From: Haloterrigena salifodinae | GTDB lineage: Archaea; Halobacteriota; Halobacteria; Halobacteriales; Natrialbaceae | Assembly (NCBI RefSeq): GCF_003977755.1 | Contig: NZ_RQWN01000003.1 | Coordinates: 310,001-374,000 of the forward strand | Reading direction: 5' to 3' | Length of the DNA stretch: 64,000 nt | Part shown: positions 41,998 through 50,600 of the stretch, piece after piece | Layout: the number at the start of each line of letters is the position of its first letter | Numbering within the stretch: the stretch's first letter is position 1 | The notes under the pieces: model-generated | The model's input: only the letters and a program-made list of their open reading frames with translations | Told to the model about the DNA's origin: nothing | Databases searched by the model: none | Program-made: the position numbers and the translations under genes

Positions 41998-42357
41998 ATG
42001 TGCGACCAGGTCGCGCTGTACCTCGTCGAGGAGACGGGAAACGATCTCACCGAAGCCGAGGTGACGATCCCCCACGACTCGGTTGAGTGGTCGGTAATCG
42101 ATGCGATCGACCCTGAGCAGCTGCCGACCGAGAGGCCGACGCAGGTCCGCGAGATCGAAACCCGTGTGAGCGAGGCAACGCCGCGGCTGGCCTCGAGGCG
42201 GTCGGTCGGTGAGACCGTTCAGGAATCCACGACTGAACGCAGCGCAACAGGGGGCGGGTCTAATCCCGGTCTCGAGGCCGTCGACGACCACCATGAGCAG
42301 CTCCGGTTCAGTGTGGAAGACGTGAACGCCGCCGCTTCAAGAGTTCCCACTATTTGA
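41998..42357 (+). CDS. uncertain ORF, possibly a gene fragment
   Basis: 119 residues. The first 60 (MCDQVALYLVEETGNDLTEAEVTIPHDSVEWSVIDAIDPEQLP) have protein-like composition and an amphipathic pattern; the remainder is low-complexity. The frame stays open upstream without a start (IPDCTGTIIEDIPGLASKQ), which suggests the middle of a larger, lost gene. It overlaps the convergent winged-helix gene by about 20 nt. It lies in an accessory region with compositional shifts. I cannot name a family; it may be a remnant rather than a live gene. Confidence 0.3.
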   Translation: MCDQVALYLVEETGNDLTEAEVTIPHDSVEWSVIDAIDPEQLPTERPTQVREIETRVSEATPRLASRRSVGETVQESTTERSATGGGSNPGLEAVDDHHEQLRFSVEDVNAAASRVPTI

Positions 42358-42660
42358 TTGATGCTCCGTCTCGTGTTCGTCTACGAATCCGCTCAGTTCC
42401 TGTAGATACGCCTGAAACGCAGTAACGCCGGCCGTTGTAAGATGGTAGCGCGTTTCGAACCCGTTTTGAGCCCACGCGCGTCTATCCTCAACGTATCCTG
42501 CCTGCTCTAATTTTTCTGTGTGCGAGGCGAGATTCCCATCCGTGAGATCCAGATGATTCCGAATGTGGGTGTACGAGACGTCTCTGTGTTTGTATAGAAC
42601 CCCCATGATCCGGAGTCTAGTTGGTTGATGGATGAGCTTGAGATCCGATGGGAGATTCAT
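42337..42660 (-). CDS. winged-helix transcriptional regulator
   Basis: 107 residues. LIHQPTRLRIMGVLYKHRDVSYTHIRNHLDLTDGNLASHTEKLEQAGYV is a winged helix-turn-helix of the ArsR/MarR-like (HTH_27) type: recognition helix TDGNLASHTEKL, then a wing (DRRAWAQNGFETRYHLTTAG). It starts one base after the stop of the upstream membrane protein gene (TGA-A-ATG), so the two are translationally coupled. Base composition is lower in GC than in neighbouring genes, a sign of transfer. The probable role is to control the adjacent membrane protein. Confidence 0.75.
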   Translation of the reverse strand: MNLPSDLKLIHQPTRLRIMGVLYKHRDVSYTHIRNHLDLTDGNLASHTEKLEQAGYVEDRRAWAQNGFETRYHLTTAGVTAFQAYLQELSGFVDEHETEHQSNSGNS

Positions 42661-42661
42661 T

Positions 42662-43294
42662 TCAGCCTCGATATGTGATTATCCAGCCTGTGACAAAATA
42701 CGCACATCCCTGGACGAGTCCGAGTGCAAATCCTTCCCCAGTAAGTGAAAGGTCTCCCAAGCGAATTGCGATGCTTGCGAGGACGATCGCGGTGCCGGCC
42801 ACGATCATCGGTGTGAGAACCCATCTCGAGTTATACACGAAATAGAAGACGACGCCGATGATGGCTGTGAGGATGCCGCCAGTTATCCCCATGATGGTGT
42901 AGATGGTCGCATCGGATCCGAGTGTGATTGAGACGACGGCTGCAATTACGAAGAACAGAACGGTAAATCCTATTCCCAAGGCTCTTTCGCTGAGTGACTG
43001 TTGCTCCTGACCTCGTGTGATCGAGTGTGTGGACCAGAGTGTTGCCGTGATGATAACCGCGCCAGCTATCCACGGGAGCCAGAGGACTGCGAGTGCGAGT
43101 GAGCCGTTATCGTAGTTGGTCAGCCAGGGGTCGGCTGCTGTGTAGGAGATCGGGATTGCTGCGATCGCCAGCGCGAACACCATGAGATTCAGACCAAATG
43201 TGCGTGCAGTCAGTGTTTCGTCGTATCCCCCAATCTCTGAGAGCGCCTGCGCTGCTTCGTTTGCAGGGAAGTCTTCAGTCATGTCTTTCGTCAT
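42662..43294 (-). CDS. multi-pass membrane protein coupled to the winged-helix regulator
   Basis: 210 residues. Six predicted membrane segments follow a soluble N-terminus of about 35 residues (LNLMVFALAIAAIPISY, LAVLWLPWIAGAVIITATLW, GIGFTVLFFVIAAVVSITL, IMGITGGILTAIIGVVFYFV, WVLTPMIVAGTAIVLASIAI, FALGLVQGCAYFVTGWI). It resembles no family that I can name. Starting at the ATG at 43294 (MTKDMTEDF); an ATG four codons later is an alternative. It is first in a two-gene operon, with codon use and GC unlike the flanks. A membrane sensor paired with a DNA-binding partner is a reasonable inference. Confidence 0.65.
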   Translation of the reverse strand: MTKDMTEDFPANEAAQALSEIGGYDETLTARTFGLNLMVFALAIAAIPISYTAADPWLTNYDNGSLALAVLWLPWIAGAVIITATLWSTHSITRGQEQQSLSERALGIGFTVLFFVIAAVVSITLGSDATIYTIMGITGGILTAIIGVVFYFVYNSRWVLTPMIVAGTAIVLASIAIRLGDLSLTGEGFALGLVQGCAYFVTGWIITYRG

Positions 43295-43575
43295 CACTTT
43301 TCCCTTATCGCTACGAACGTATATTGAATCTGAACCTTTGTAAGGCAAAGTACGTCTCCGGGACCGGACGCGAAACCGATCGTATCGTCGCCTGTACCGA
43401 GTCGTAAGTCCACAACGATGTCGGTGACTTGTCTGCTGGTACGGGATGGTCGTCAGGTCAACGTAGTGCTGGCTCGCTGTCTCAATCGAGAAGTCCGTCG
43501 CTCCCCAGCGGTAGGGTTCGTTGACGACGCTCTATCGGCGCCTCCAAACGTGATCCCCCTGCTTACGTGGCCACT
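43295..43575. other. upstream region of the membrane-protein operon
   Basis: 281 nt. AACCTTTGTAAGG at about 43329-43341 may contain the promoter of the coupled pair (CCTTACAAAGG on the coding strand). The rest leads into the hairpin repeat at 43576 and carries no credible gene. Confidence 0.35.
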
Positions 43576-43753
43576 GGGGATGGCTACGCTCTCCCCAGCC
43601 GATTCGTTCGCTCTCGAGTCCGCTCACTCATCCAACGGAAGACGCGCCGCGTCTTTCAAGTCGTTCGCTTGTGCCACTCGCAAAGAGCCCGCACGACTTC
43701 GTGCCACAGTTCGTAATCCACCCACCGCGGCACAGCGCGCCCCACCGCACGGC
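43576..43753 (-). repeat. hairpin-string repeat, copy B
   Basis: A non-coding block of about 178 nt, read on the minus strand. It begins with GCCGTGCGGTGGGGCGCGCTGT-type DNA (43732-43753; 20 of 22 positions match copy A) and ends with AATCGGCTGGGG plus a CCCC closure (21 of 30 match over 43576-43605). Inside lie GCACGA/TCGTGC (43691-43704), AAGACGC-GCC-GCGTCTT (43639-43655) and CTGGGGA/TCCCCAG (43574-43598). The interior is mostly different from copy A, but the hairpin layout is similar. Confidence 0.6.
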
Positions 43754-43849
43754 AGTTGATCGAGTCGAAACGAGCAAAACAGAATTAGCCAACGAGTCGC
43801 GAATTCGAGTTACGTAAACGATCGAAAACCGATGGCGCGTTGATGCACA

Positions 43850-43857
43850 GCCGTTTT
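43850..43857 (+). promoter_or_regulatory. TATA box of the acyl-CoA dehydrogenase gene
   Basis: GTTTTATTG is centred about 31 nt before the ATG at 43886. This predicts a transcription start near 43880 and supports that ATG over one nine codons earlier at 43859. Confidence 0.5.
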
Positions 43858-43885
43858 ATTGTGGATCGTCAACAACAATCACGGC

Positions 43886-45823
43886 ATGAGCACGGGGCTC
43901 GATCACGGCCGATTCGACGAGGGACGGGCGATCAACTACTGGGAGCTCGACCGTCCCCTCGAGCGCGAACTCCGCCGGCTGTATACGAACGACGAGTTCG
44001 AGTGGGCCGAGCCCCGCCTCGCCGAGTTCGGCGAGGTCGTCGGCCACACGATCGCGGACAACGCCGACTACATCGACGACCACGGGCCGGAGCTCGAGTC
44101 CTACGACGAACTCGGCGAGGTACAGAACCACGTCCGATACCCGGCCGAACAGCTCGAGAACGATCGGTTAGCTTATGAGCGGGGGATCGTCGCCGACGCC
44201 TTCGAAGCGCCGCCCGGCCGCGACGAGCCAATGCCGCTGGCCCACACCCTCGCGATGCAGTACCTGCTGTCGTACGCCGACGTGGGCTTCGACTGTCCAG
44301 TTGCAATGACCGCCGGCGCTGCGCTCGTCCTCGAAAAGTTCGACGACGGCTCGCTCACCGACTACTACGACGCCCTGACGAGCCGCGAGTACGACGACCT
44401 GATCGAGGGCGCGATGTTCCTCACCGAGAAGCAGGGTGGCAGCGACGTCGGGGCCAACGAGACCCGCGCCGAGTACGACGAGCAGGCCGGCTACTGGCGC
44501 CTCCACGGCGAGAAGTGGTTCTGCTCGAATATCGACGCCGAGGGCACCCTCGCGCTCGCTCGAGCCGACGGCGCCCCAGAGGGGACCGCCGGACTCTCGA
44601 TGTTTCTCGTCCCCCACGCCGATCCGGATTCCAACGAGAGTCCCGCCGACGGCCCCCTCACCAAGGGCGACCGCCTCGAGGACGGCCCGCTCGAGCCCGA
44701 GTCCGTCAACGACCAGCTCTACCGACGGCTGAAGGACAAACTCGGTACCACGGCGGTCCCCACCGGCGAGGTGGAGTTCACCGGCGCGAAAGCCTTCCTC
44801 GTCGGCGAGGAGGAGCAGGGGTTCAAACAGATGACCGAGATGCTCAACCTCGAGCGGCTCTCGAACGCCGCGGCGGCCTGCGGACTGATGGGGCGGGCGG
44901 TGCTCGAGAGCACGATCTACGCCGCCAACCGGGAAGCGTTCGGCGATACGATCGATCAGTTCCCCCTGATGCGCGCGGACCTCGTGGACATGACCGTCGC
45001 CCACGAGGCCGCGACGGCGTTCACCTTCGAGGCGGCGCGGTTGCTCTCCGAGCGCGAGCGGGCCGAACGGCGTGCCCGCTCCGACGACGCCGCGAGCGCA
45101 GACGAGGATACCCCAAGCGCGACTGCGGACGAGAGCGCCGATGGCGCCTACCGCCTCATGCGACTGCTGATCCCCATCGCCAAGCTCCGAACGGGTCGGA
45201 TGGCCGTGGATACCGCCTCCTACGCGATGGAGGTCCACGGCGGCAACGGCTACGTGAACGACTTCGTCACCAACCGCCTGCTCCGGGACGCGCAGGTGCT
45301 CCCGATCTGGGAGGGCACCGAGAACGTCCTCTCGCTGGACGTCCTCCGGGCCCTCGAGCGCGAGGATGCCCACGAACCGCTGCTCGAGACGATCGAGAAC
45401 CGGCTCGAAACGGTCACCCACCCGGCGCTTGCGGACGCCGTCGAGACCGTCGAAGCCGAGTACGAGGACCTCGCGGCCGCCCTCGCGACACTGGCGACCG
45501 AGGACGGCGAGTACGCGCAGCTCTCGGCCAAGCGCCTCGCCCACTACGTCTTCGACGTCTTTACCGCCGCATTGCTGCTCGCACAAGCGCAGACGGCGCT
45601 CGAGGCCGATGACGAGACGAAACGTGAGGAGAGCGGCGAGAACACCCGAAACGGCCGAATCGCGCTGATCGCACGACGGTTCGTCGCGATCGAACTCGAG
45701 GAGCGGCCGGCCCGCGGAATCACGATCGGCGATCGGGACGTCCTCGAGGCCTTCGAGTCGATCGTCCGCGGCGGGCCGGTCGATCCGGAGATCCTCTCGG
45801 CGACGGCTCCGGCGGACGACTGA
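43886..45823 (+). CDS. acyl-CoA dehydrogenase family protein (AidB-like)
   Basis: 645 residues, a flavoprotein that would oxidise an acyl-CoA or related substrate. The FAD/substrate motifs are FLTEKQGGSDVGANETRA (about residues 185-202) and WRLHGEKWFCSNIDAEGTLALARADG. A later segment ALQIWEGTENVLSLDVL-like (PIWEGTENVLSLDVL) is also conserved. The AidB-like subgroup has an N-terminal extension and the GGSD motif. Two acidic low-complexity insertions (SDDAASADEDTPSATADESA and ETKREESGENTRNGR) enlarge it. Substrate unknown. Confidence 0.85.
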   Translation: MSTGLDHGRFDEGRAINYWELDRPLERELRRLYTNDEFEWAEPRLAEFGEVVGHTIADNADYIDDHGPELESYDELGEVQNHVRYPAEQLENDRLAYERGIVADAFEAPPGRDEPMPLAHTLAMQYLLSYADVGFDCPVAMTAGAALVLEKFDDGSLTDYYDALTSREYDDLIEGAMFLTEKQGGSDVGANETRAEYDEQAGYWRLHGEKWFCSNIDAEGTLALARADGAPEGTAGLSMFLVPHADPDSNESPADGPLTKGDRLEDGPLEPESVNDQLYRRLKDKLGTTAVPTGEVEFTGAKAFLVGEEEQGFKQMTEMLNLERLSNAAAACGLMGRAVLESTIYAANREAFGDTIDQFPLMRADLVDMTVAHEAATAFTFEAARLLSERERAERRARSDDAASADEDTPSATADESADGAYRLMRLLIPIAKLRTGRMAVDTASYAMEVHGGNGYVNDFVTNRLLRDAQVLPIWEGTENVLSLDVLRALEREDAHEPLLETIENRLETVTHPALADAVETVEAEYEDLAAALATLATEDGEYAQLSAKRLAHYVFDVFTAALLLAQAQTALEADDETKREESGENTRNGRIALIARRFVAIELEERPARGITIGDRDVLEAFESIVRGGPVDPEILSATAPADD

Positions 45824-45914
45824 GCGGAGACGATCGTGCGGACGCGAGTACGAACGGACGCCGGCGGGAACTACCCGCAGCGACGGTCGAGCGCAGCAGG
45901 GGAAACGGCTCCGC

Positions 45915-46070
45915 TTACGAGAGCCGACGGAACTCGGTTCCGCCGCAGGGGCAACTCGCTGGCGACCCGATCGGCCGGATCCGACCATCCGGCCAGATGC
46001 GGGCCGCGAACACGGAGCCGCAGTTCTCGCAGATCGCCGTCCCGCGTGCGACTGTCGTCGAGTCGGTCAT
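45915..46070 (-). CDS. small zinc-ribbon protein
   Basis: 51 residues. CENCGSVFAARIWPDGRIRPIGSPASCPCGG contains C-x2-C and C-x-C pairs spaced as in a zinc ribbon. Very short zinc-finger proteins of this kind are abundant and often functional in haloarchaea. I start at the ATG at 46070 (MTDSTTVARGTAICENC); the longer frame begins with unlikely residues. Confidence 0.6.
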   Translation of the reverse strand: MTDSTTVARGTAICENCGSVFAARIWPDGRIRPIGSPASCPCGGTEFRRLS

Positions 46071-46163
46071 TCGTCGTGGTGTAGAGCGATCGACGGGGAA
46101 GTCGATTGAGCCCAACTAGTTGGGAACGACGGCGGCCGGCGATAGCGCTCGATCTTGGAGACC

Positions 46164-46685
46164 CTATTCGAGCAGGTCCGCGGCTTCCTCGACGCCCATG
46201 ACGTCCTGTTTGACGGCGTTGAGCACGCGGAGGATCTCCTCGTCGGGGCCGTCGTCGCCGCCGTCGCCGACCTCCTCGAGGGTGACCTTCTCGGAACGGC
46301 CGACGAACTCGTCGAAGTCGGTGCCGTCGGCGATGGCGGTCTCCTTCTTGACGCGGTAGTTACCGCCGTCGGTGACGTGGAGGTCGCCGGGGTGGAAGAA
46401 GTACCAGTCCTCGCGGTCGAAACGGACGCCGATGCGGGGTTTTGCGCCGAAGTTCTGCGCGAAGAAGATCAAGGCCTCGACCTCCTCGCCGGTAAGATAG
46501 ATCGGGTCGCCGGCGCTCGATTTCGCTTCGATCGCGTAGAATACCTCGCTGTCGCCCGCGAGGACGTCCGGGAGTTCGCGTTCGGTCGCGGAGCCGCTGG
46601 CGGGCGCGCGCATCACCGCGAAGCCGGCCGCGTCGAGTTCGTTGACGAGCTCCCGCTCGCGGCGGTCGCCCTTCGCCTGAGACAT
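46164..46685 (-). CDS. hjc: Holliday junction resolvase Hjc
   Basis: Cuts four-way DNA junctions during recombination. 173 residues. The nuclease core is intact: [40 protein letters not shown] (Glu near the start, Asp in ELPDVLAG), then [16 protein letters not shown] (E-x-K). After the core, the C-terminal 55 residues are an acidic extension ending in a helix ([24 protein letters not shown]), common in haloarchaeal Hjc. Start at [10 protein letters not shown]. Confidence 0.93.
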   Translation of the reverse strand: MSQAKGDRRERELVNELDAAGFAVMRAPASGSATERELPDVLAGDSEVFYAIEAKSSAGDPIYLTGEEVEALIFFAQNFGAKPRIGVRFDREDWYFFHPGDLHVTDGGNYRVKKETAIADGTDFDEFVGRSEKVTLEEVGDGGDDGPDEEILRVLNAVKQDVMGVEEAADLLE

Positions 46686-46748
46686 ACCGGCCTCTCGACC
46701 GCGGGCGGTAATAAAAGGACGGAGGGCGCGGTGAAAGTGTTCGCTCGG

Positions 46749-47585
46749 CTACAGCGGGAGCGGCAGGGTTGCGACGGTCACCGCCAGATCGAGGAGGCCC
46801 TCGGTGGTCGGCCCCGACTGCTCGAGGTCGTAGACGAGGGTGATGTAGATCAGTCCGAACTGGAATCCGTTGTAGACGGCGTGAGAGAGGATCGGAACGA
46901 GCAGGTTCTCGCTTTTCGCGTAGAGGTAGCCGAAGATGAGCCCGCCGCCGAAGACGGACGCGATCGGGACCATGGTCGCGAGCAGCGAGTTCGATTGGAC
47001 GGCGTAGGAGACGAAGTGAACGAGAGCGAAGATGGCGCTGGCGATGACGATCGCGTGGGTGCGGCTGAACGCCTCATAGAGGCGCTTCTGAACCACGTTC
47101 CGGAAGAGGAACTCTTCGGCCGGCGCGTTGAAGAAGAAAACGACGCCGATCATGATCAGGACCATCGTCGGATCGTCGCCGATGTAGGTCATCACGTTGT
47201 TTTCCGAAGAGGGCAAGGAGAGCGTCGAGACGACGACGGCCACGAGGACGTAAAACACGAGGATGCCGACGACGCCCGCGATGGCGTAGATCCAGCCCTG
47301 TTTCGTCGGCATCCGGAGGTCGACGTACCCCCAGCCGCGATCAGTGACGGCGAGGTAGATGGCACCGGCCAGCGCGATCCCGACGAAGTTGAGCGAGAGC
47401 ATCGCCGTTTTGGCGGTGATCGACGCGTCCACCGGCGAACGGAGAAGTTCGGGATCAAGCAGAAACGCCGGCAACGTCGTGAAGTTTGGGGCCACGAGGA
47501 CGCCGAAGATCGTCAGTCCGATGGCCACGAGCGTCGAGCGAAACGGACCGTCCGTCCGCTCGCGGTGCCGTTGTGATGTCTCCAT
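46749..47585 (-). CDS. CPBP-family intramembrane metalloprotease (second copy)
   Basis: 278 residues with about eight membrane segments. Catalytic motifs: NAPAEEFLFRNVVQKRLYEAF (EE-x3-R, about residues 155-175), ALVHFVSYA, and LSHAVYNGFQFG. It is longer than the CPBP protein at 19597 and only distantly alike. The ATG at 47585 is preceded by a short untranslated stretch; the long frame upstream is a shadow of the PAS gene. Confidence 0.85.
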   Translation of the reverse strand: METSQRHRERTDGPFRSTLVAIGLTIFGVLVAPNFTTLPAFLLDPELLRSPVDASITAKTAMLSLNFVGIALAGAIYLAVTDRGWGYVDLRMPTKQGWIYAIAGVVGILVFYVLVAVVVSTLSLPSSENNVMTYIGDDPTMVLIMIGVVFFFNAPAEEFLFRNVVQKRLYEAFSRTHAIVIASAIFALVHFVSYAVQSNSLLATMVPIASVFGGGLIFGYLYAKSENLLVPILSHAVYNGFQFGLIYITLVYDLEQSGPTTEGLLDLAVTVATLPLPL

Positions 47586-47662
47586 GCCCGCCCGTACGGG
47601 GACCGGATCCTTGGGCGTTCCGAGTAGGACCGCCGTCGCTGGACGGGGGCTCCGGCAGCGGC

Positions 47663-50600
47663 TCAGGAGCCGTCGGTGAGCGAGAGCGTCTCGTCGTCGA
47701 ACAGGCGCGCCAGCAGCCGCTGCTGGCCGATCCGGAGGTGGCGGTTGACCGTCGGCTGGGTCACCTCGAGCATCTCGGCGATCTCCTCGCCGGTGCTCTC
47801 GCGGGGCCACTCGAAGAAACCGGCCAGATACGCAGTCCGAAGCACCTCGAGCTGTCGGTCGGTCATGTCCTCGAACAGCGACGTCACCAACTCCTGGCGG
47901 GTGTGCATCGTTCGCTGGACGTGCCGGCGCGACCGGAGGTCGACGCGCTCGTACCGATCCCGGAGCATCTCGACGAACTCGCGAACGTCGGTCGTCACGG
48001 GGACGTCGACAGTGACCTCGGTCCGGCCCTCGTCGGCCGTGATCGACCGCGGGCTCCCGCCGTGGCGGACCAGCCGCGAGGCGAGGACGTCGCCGGTGAC
48101 GGTCGCCTCGAACAGACAGCGCGAGTCGGATTCGGTGACGAGGCGCGCGGACGTCACGGAGACGAGGCCGTCGAGCGCGTCGCGGACGGCCTCCGACGAC
48201 GCCCCTCGAGTCTCGAAGAACAGGGACGTCTCCGACTCGCCGCGGGTGCCGAGCCCCTCGTAGGTGACCGCGGCGCCGGTCGCCGTCGCGATCCGTGACA
48301 GGACGTCGTCGGTCTCGAGGTCGAGGGTCAGTTCGACGAGCGTCTCGGCGTGGAGGGCTTCCTGGGTTTGGGCCGCGTTGATCGCGTTCGCGATACCCTC
48401 GCCGAGTTCGGCGAACACCGAGCGCTCGAGGTTGGTGAACGCGTCGGGTTCGTCGGCGTAGACCGTCAGGACGCCGTAGCTGTACTCCTCGAAGGAGAGC
48501 GGGACGGCGACGGCCGACTGGAAGCCCGCGTCGAGCGCGTTCGTTCGCCACGCCTCACCCTGGAGGCCCTCGACGACGTTCTCGACGACCGTCGGCGTCC
48601 CCGACCGAGCGGCCCGAACCGCGGGCTCCTGAGACTCGCCGTCGAGACCGAAGTCGACCGCGTCCAGGTACTCCGGGTCGTCGCCGGCCCAGGTGCGCGG
48701 CTCGAGGGTCGAGCCGCTCGCGTCGAGGTCGCCGATCCAGGCGAAGGAAACATTGTCGGCCGCGACGAGTCGCTCGGGGACGGTTCGCTCGATCTCGTCG
48801 CGGCCGTCGGCGCCGATGAGCGACCGGTCGATCCCGCGGATGATCTCCGTGATCTGAATCTGGCGGCGAAGCCGACGGTTCTGGCCCGCCAGCTCCGCGT
48901 CGCGCTCCCGGAGGTTCGCCTCGCTCTCGAGGCGGTCGAACGCCGCTTCGGTGGTCGCGACGAGCGTCTCGAACAGCCGGCGGGTTTCGTCGTCGATCGT
49001 CGCGGGTGAAGCGAGCAGGACGAAAACGCCGTAGTCACCGATCGGAACGAGTAGCCCGCCGGGAGCGTCGCCGCCGAACAGCGGCGATCGATCGCCGATC
49101 TCGGCGTCGTCGACGACGGTCTGGGTGCCCGTCACGTAGGTCGACCAGAGCACGGAATCGCTGTCCCCGACCGCGATGGACGGTGCGCCGCCGGATCGAT
49201 CGGCGAAGCCGGCCGTCGACGAGACCGGTTCGAACCGATTGGTCTCGGAATCGAGCAGGTAGACGCCGGCGCCGGCGTCGCCGGACTCGAGCAGGTCGGC
49301 GGCCGTATCGACGACCAGATCGGCGACGGTCGACTCCGTCTCGGCGTTGAGCAGTCCGCGCGCGGTCTCGTGGAGCGACTCGAGGGCCAGTTCCCGGCGC
49401 TTTCGGTTAGAGACGTCCTGGACCGTGCCCCGGTACTTGTGGAGCTCGCCGGCCTCGTCTCGGATCGGTTCGCTGATCGCGCGAACCCACCTGATCTCGC
49501 CCTCGCTGGTCCGAATCCGGGCCTCGAGATCGTACCCCGTCTCCGTCTCGATGGCCGTCTGGACTTGCTCGCGGACGAACGCTCGGTCGTCGGGATGGTA
49601 GCACTCGATCGTCCGCTCGAGGTCGGGCGTGACGCCGGACGGGAGGTCGTGGAGCCGATACATCTCGTCGGTCCAGGTCGTCGTCGACGGGTCGGATCGG
49701 ACGTCCACTTCCCAGCCGCCGATCGATGCCATCCGCTGGACCCGCTCGAGTAGGTCGGTCGTTCGCTCGAGTTCGCGCTCGCGTCGCTTGCGGTCGGTAA
49801 TGTCCTGAATCGAGCCGCGGACGGTGACGACCTCGCCGTCGTCAGCGATGGGTTCTCCGATCGTCCGAACCCACTGTATCTCGTCGTCGGGCGTGTGCAT
49901 CCGCACCTCGAGATCGTAGCTCTCGCCGTGTTCGACCGCGTCATCGACGGCCGACAGGACCCGCGACCGATCGTCGGGGTGGTAGAGTTCGACCGCGTCT
50001 GCCACGTCCAGCGTTTCCGCCCGACCCACCCGACCGAACAGTCGCTCGAGTTGCGGCGTCAGCGTCAGCTCGTAGGGATCGGTCGTCACGTCGAGCTCCC
50101 AGCCGCCGACGCCGGCGATCCGCTGGGCCTGCTCGAGTAATTCGGTCGTCCGTTCGAGTTCTCGCTCGCGTTCCTTGCGCTCGGTGATGTCGCGGACGAC
50201 CCCTGCCGTGCCCGCGAACTCGCCGTCCTCGGACGGCAACAGCGCCATGTGGTTTTCCGCCTCGATCACGTTGCCGTCGGCGGTCTCGAGGTCCATCTCG
50301 AAGGTCTCGTAGAGCTTGTCCTCCCGGAGCAGCTCCCGGACCAACTCCCGGGCGGTCTCGAGGTTCGACGGAGAGATCACGTCCTCGATGTCCGACCCGA
50401 TCAGCGTTTCGGGCTCGTACCCCGCCAGCGGCTCGATCGCGTCGTTGACGAACTGGAACGTTCCCGACGCGTCGAGCGTGTAGACCGGGTCGCCGATCGC
50501 CTGGATAATCGTTTCGTAGCGCTCGAGTTCGCGCTCGCGTTCCTTGCGCTCGGTGATGTCGCGGACGACCCCCGCCGTGCCCGCGAACTCGCCGTCCTCG

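Noticed and set aside
43418-43759. Possible transposase (IS605/TnpB-type) remnant in the hairpin-rich block
   Set aside because: The hairpin TGGGGA...TCCCCA near 43575 first recalled an insertion-sequence end, but no frame shows TnpB or TnpA motifs, and the block instead matches the non-coding repeat at 60560-60746.
47586-48551. Upstream extension of the CPBP protease frame
   Set aside because: It is an out-of-frame shadow of the multi-PAS regulator gene. The protease starts at 47585.
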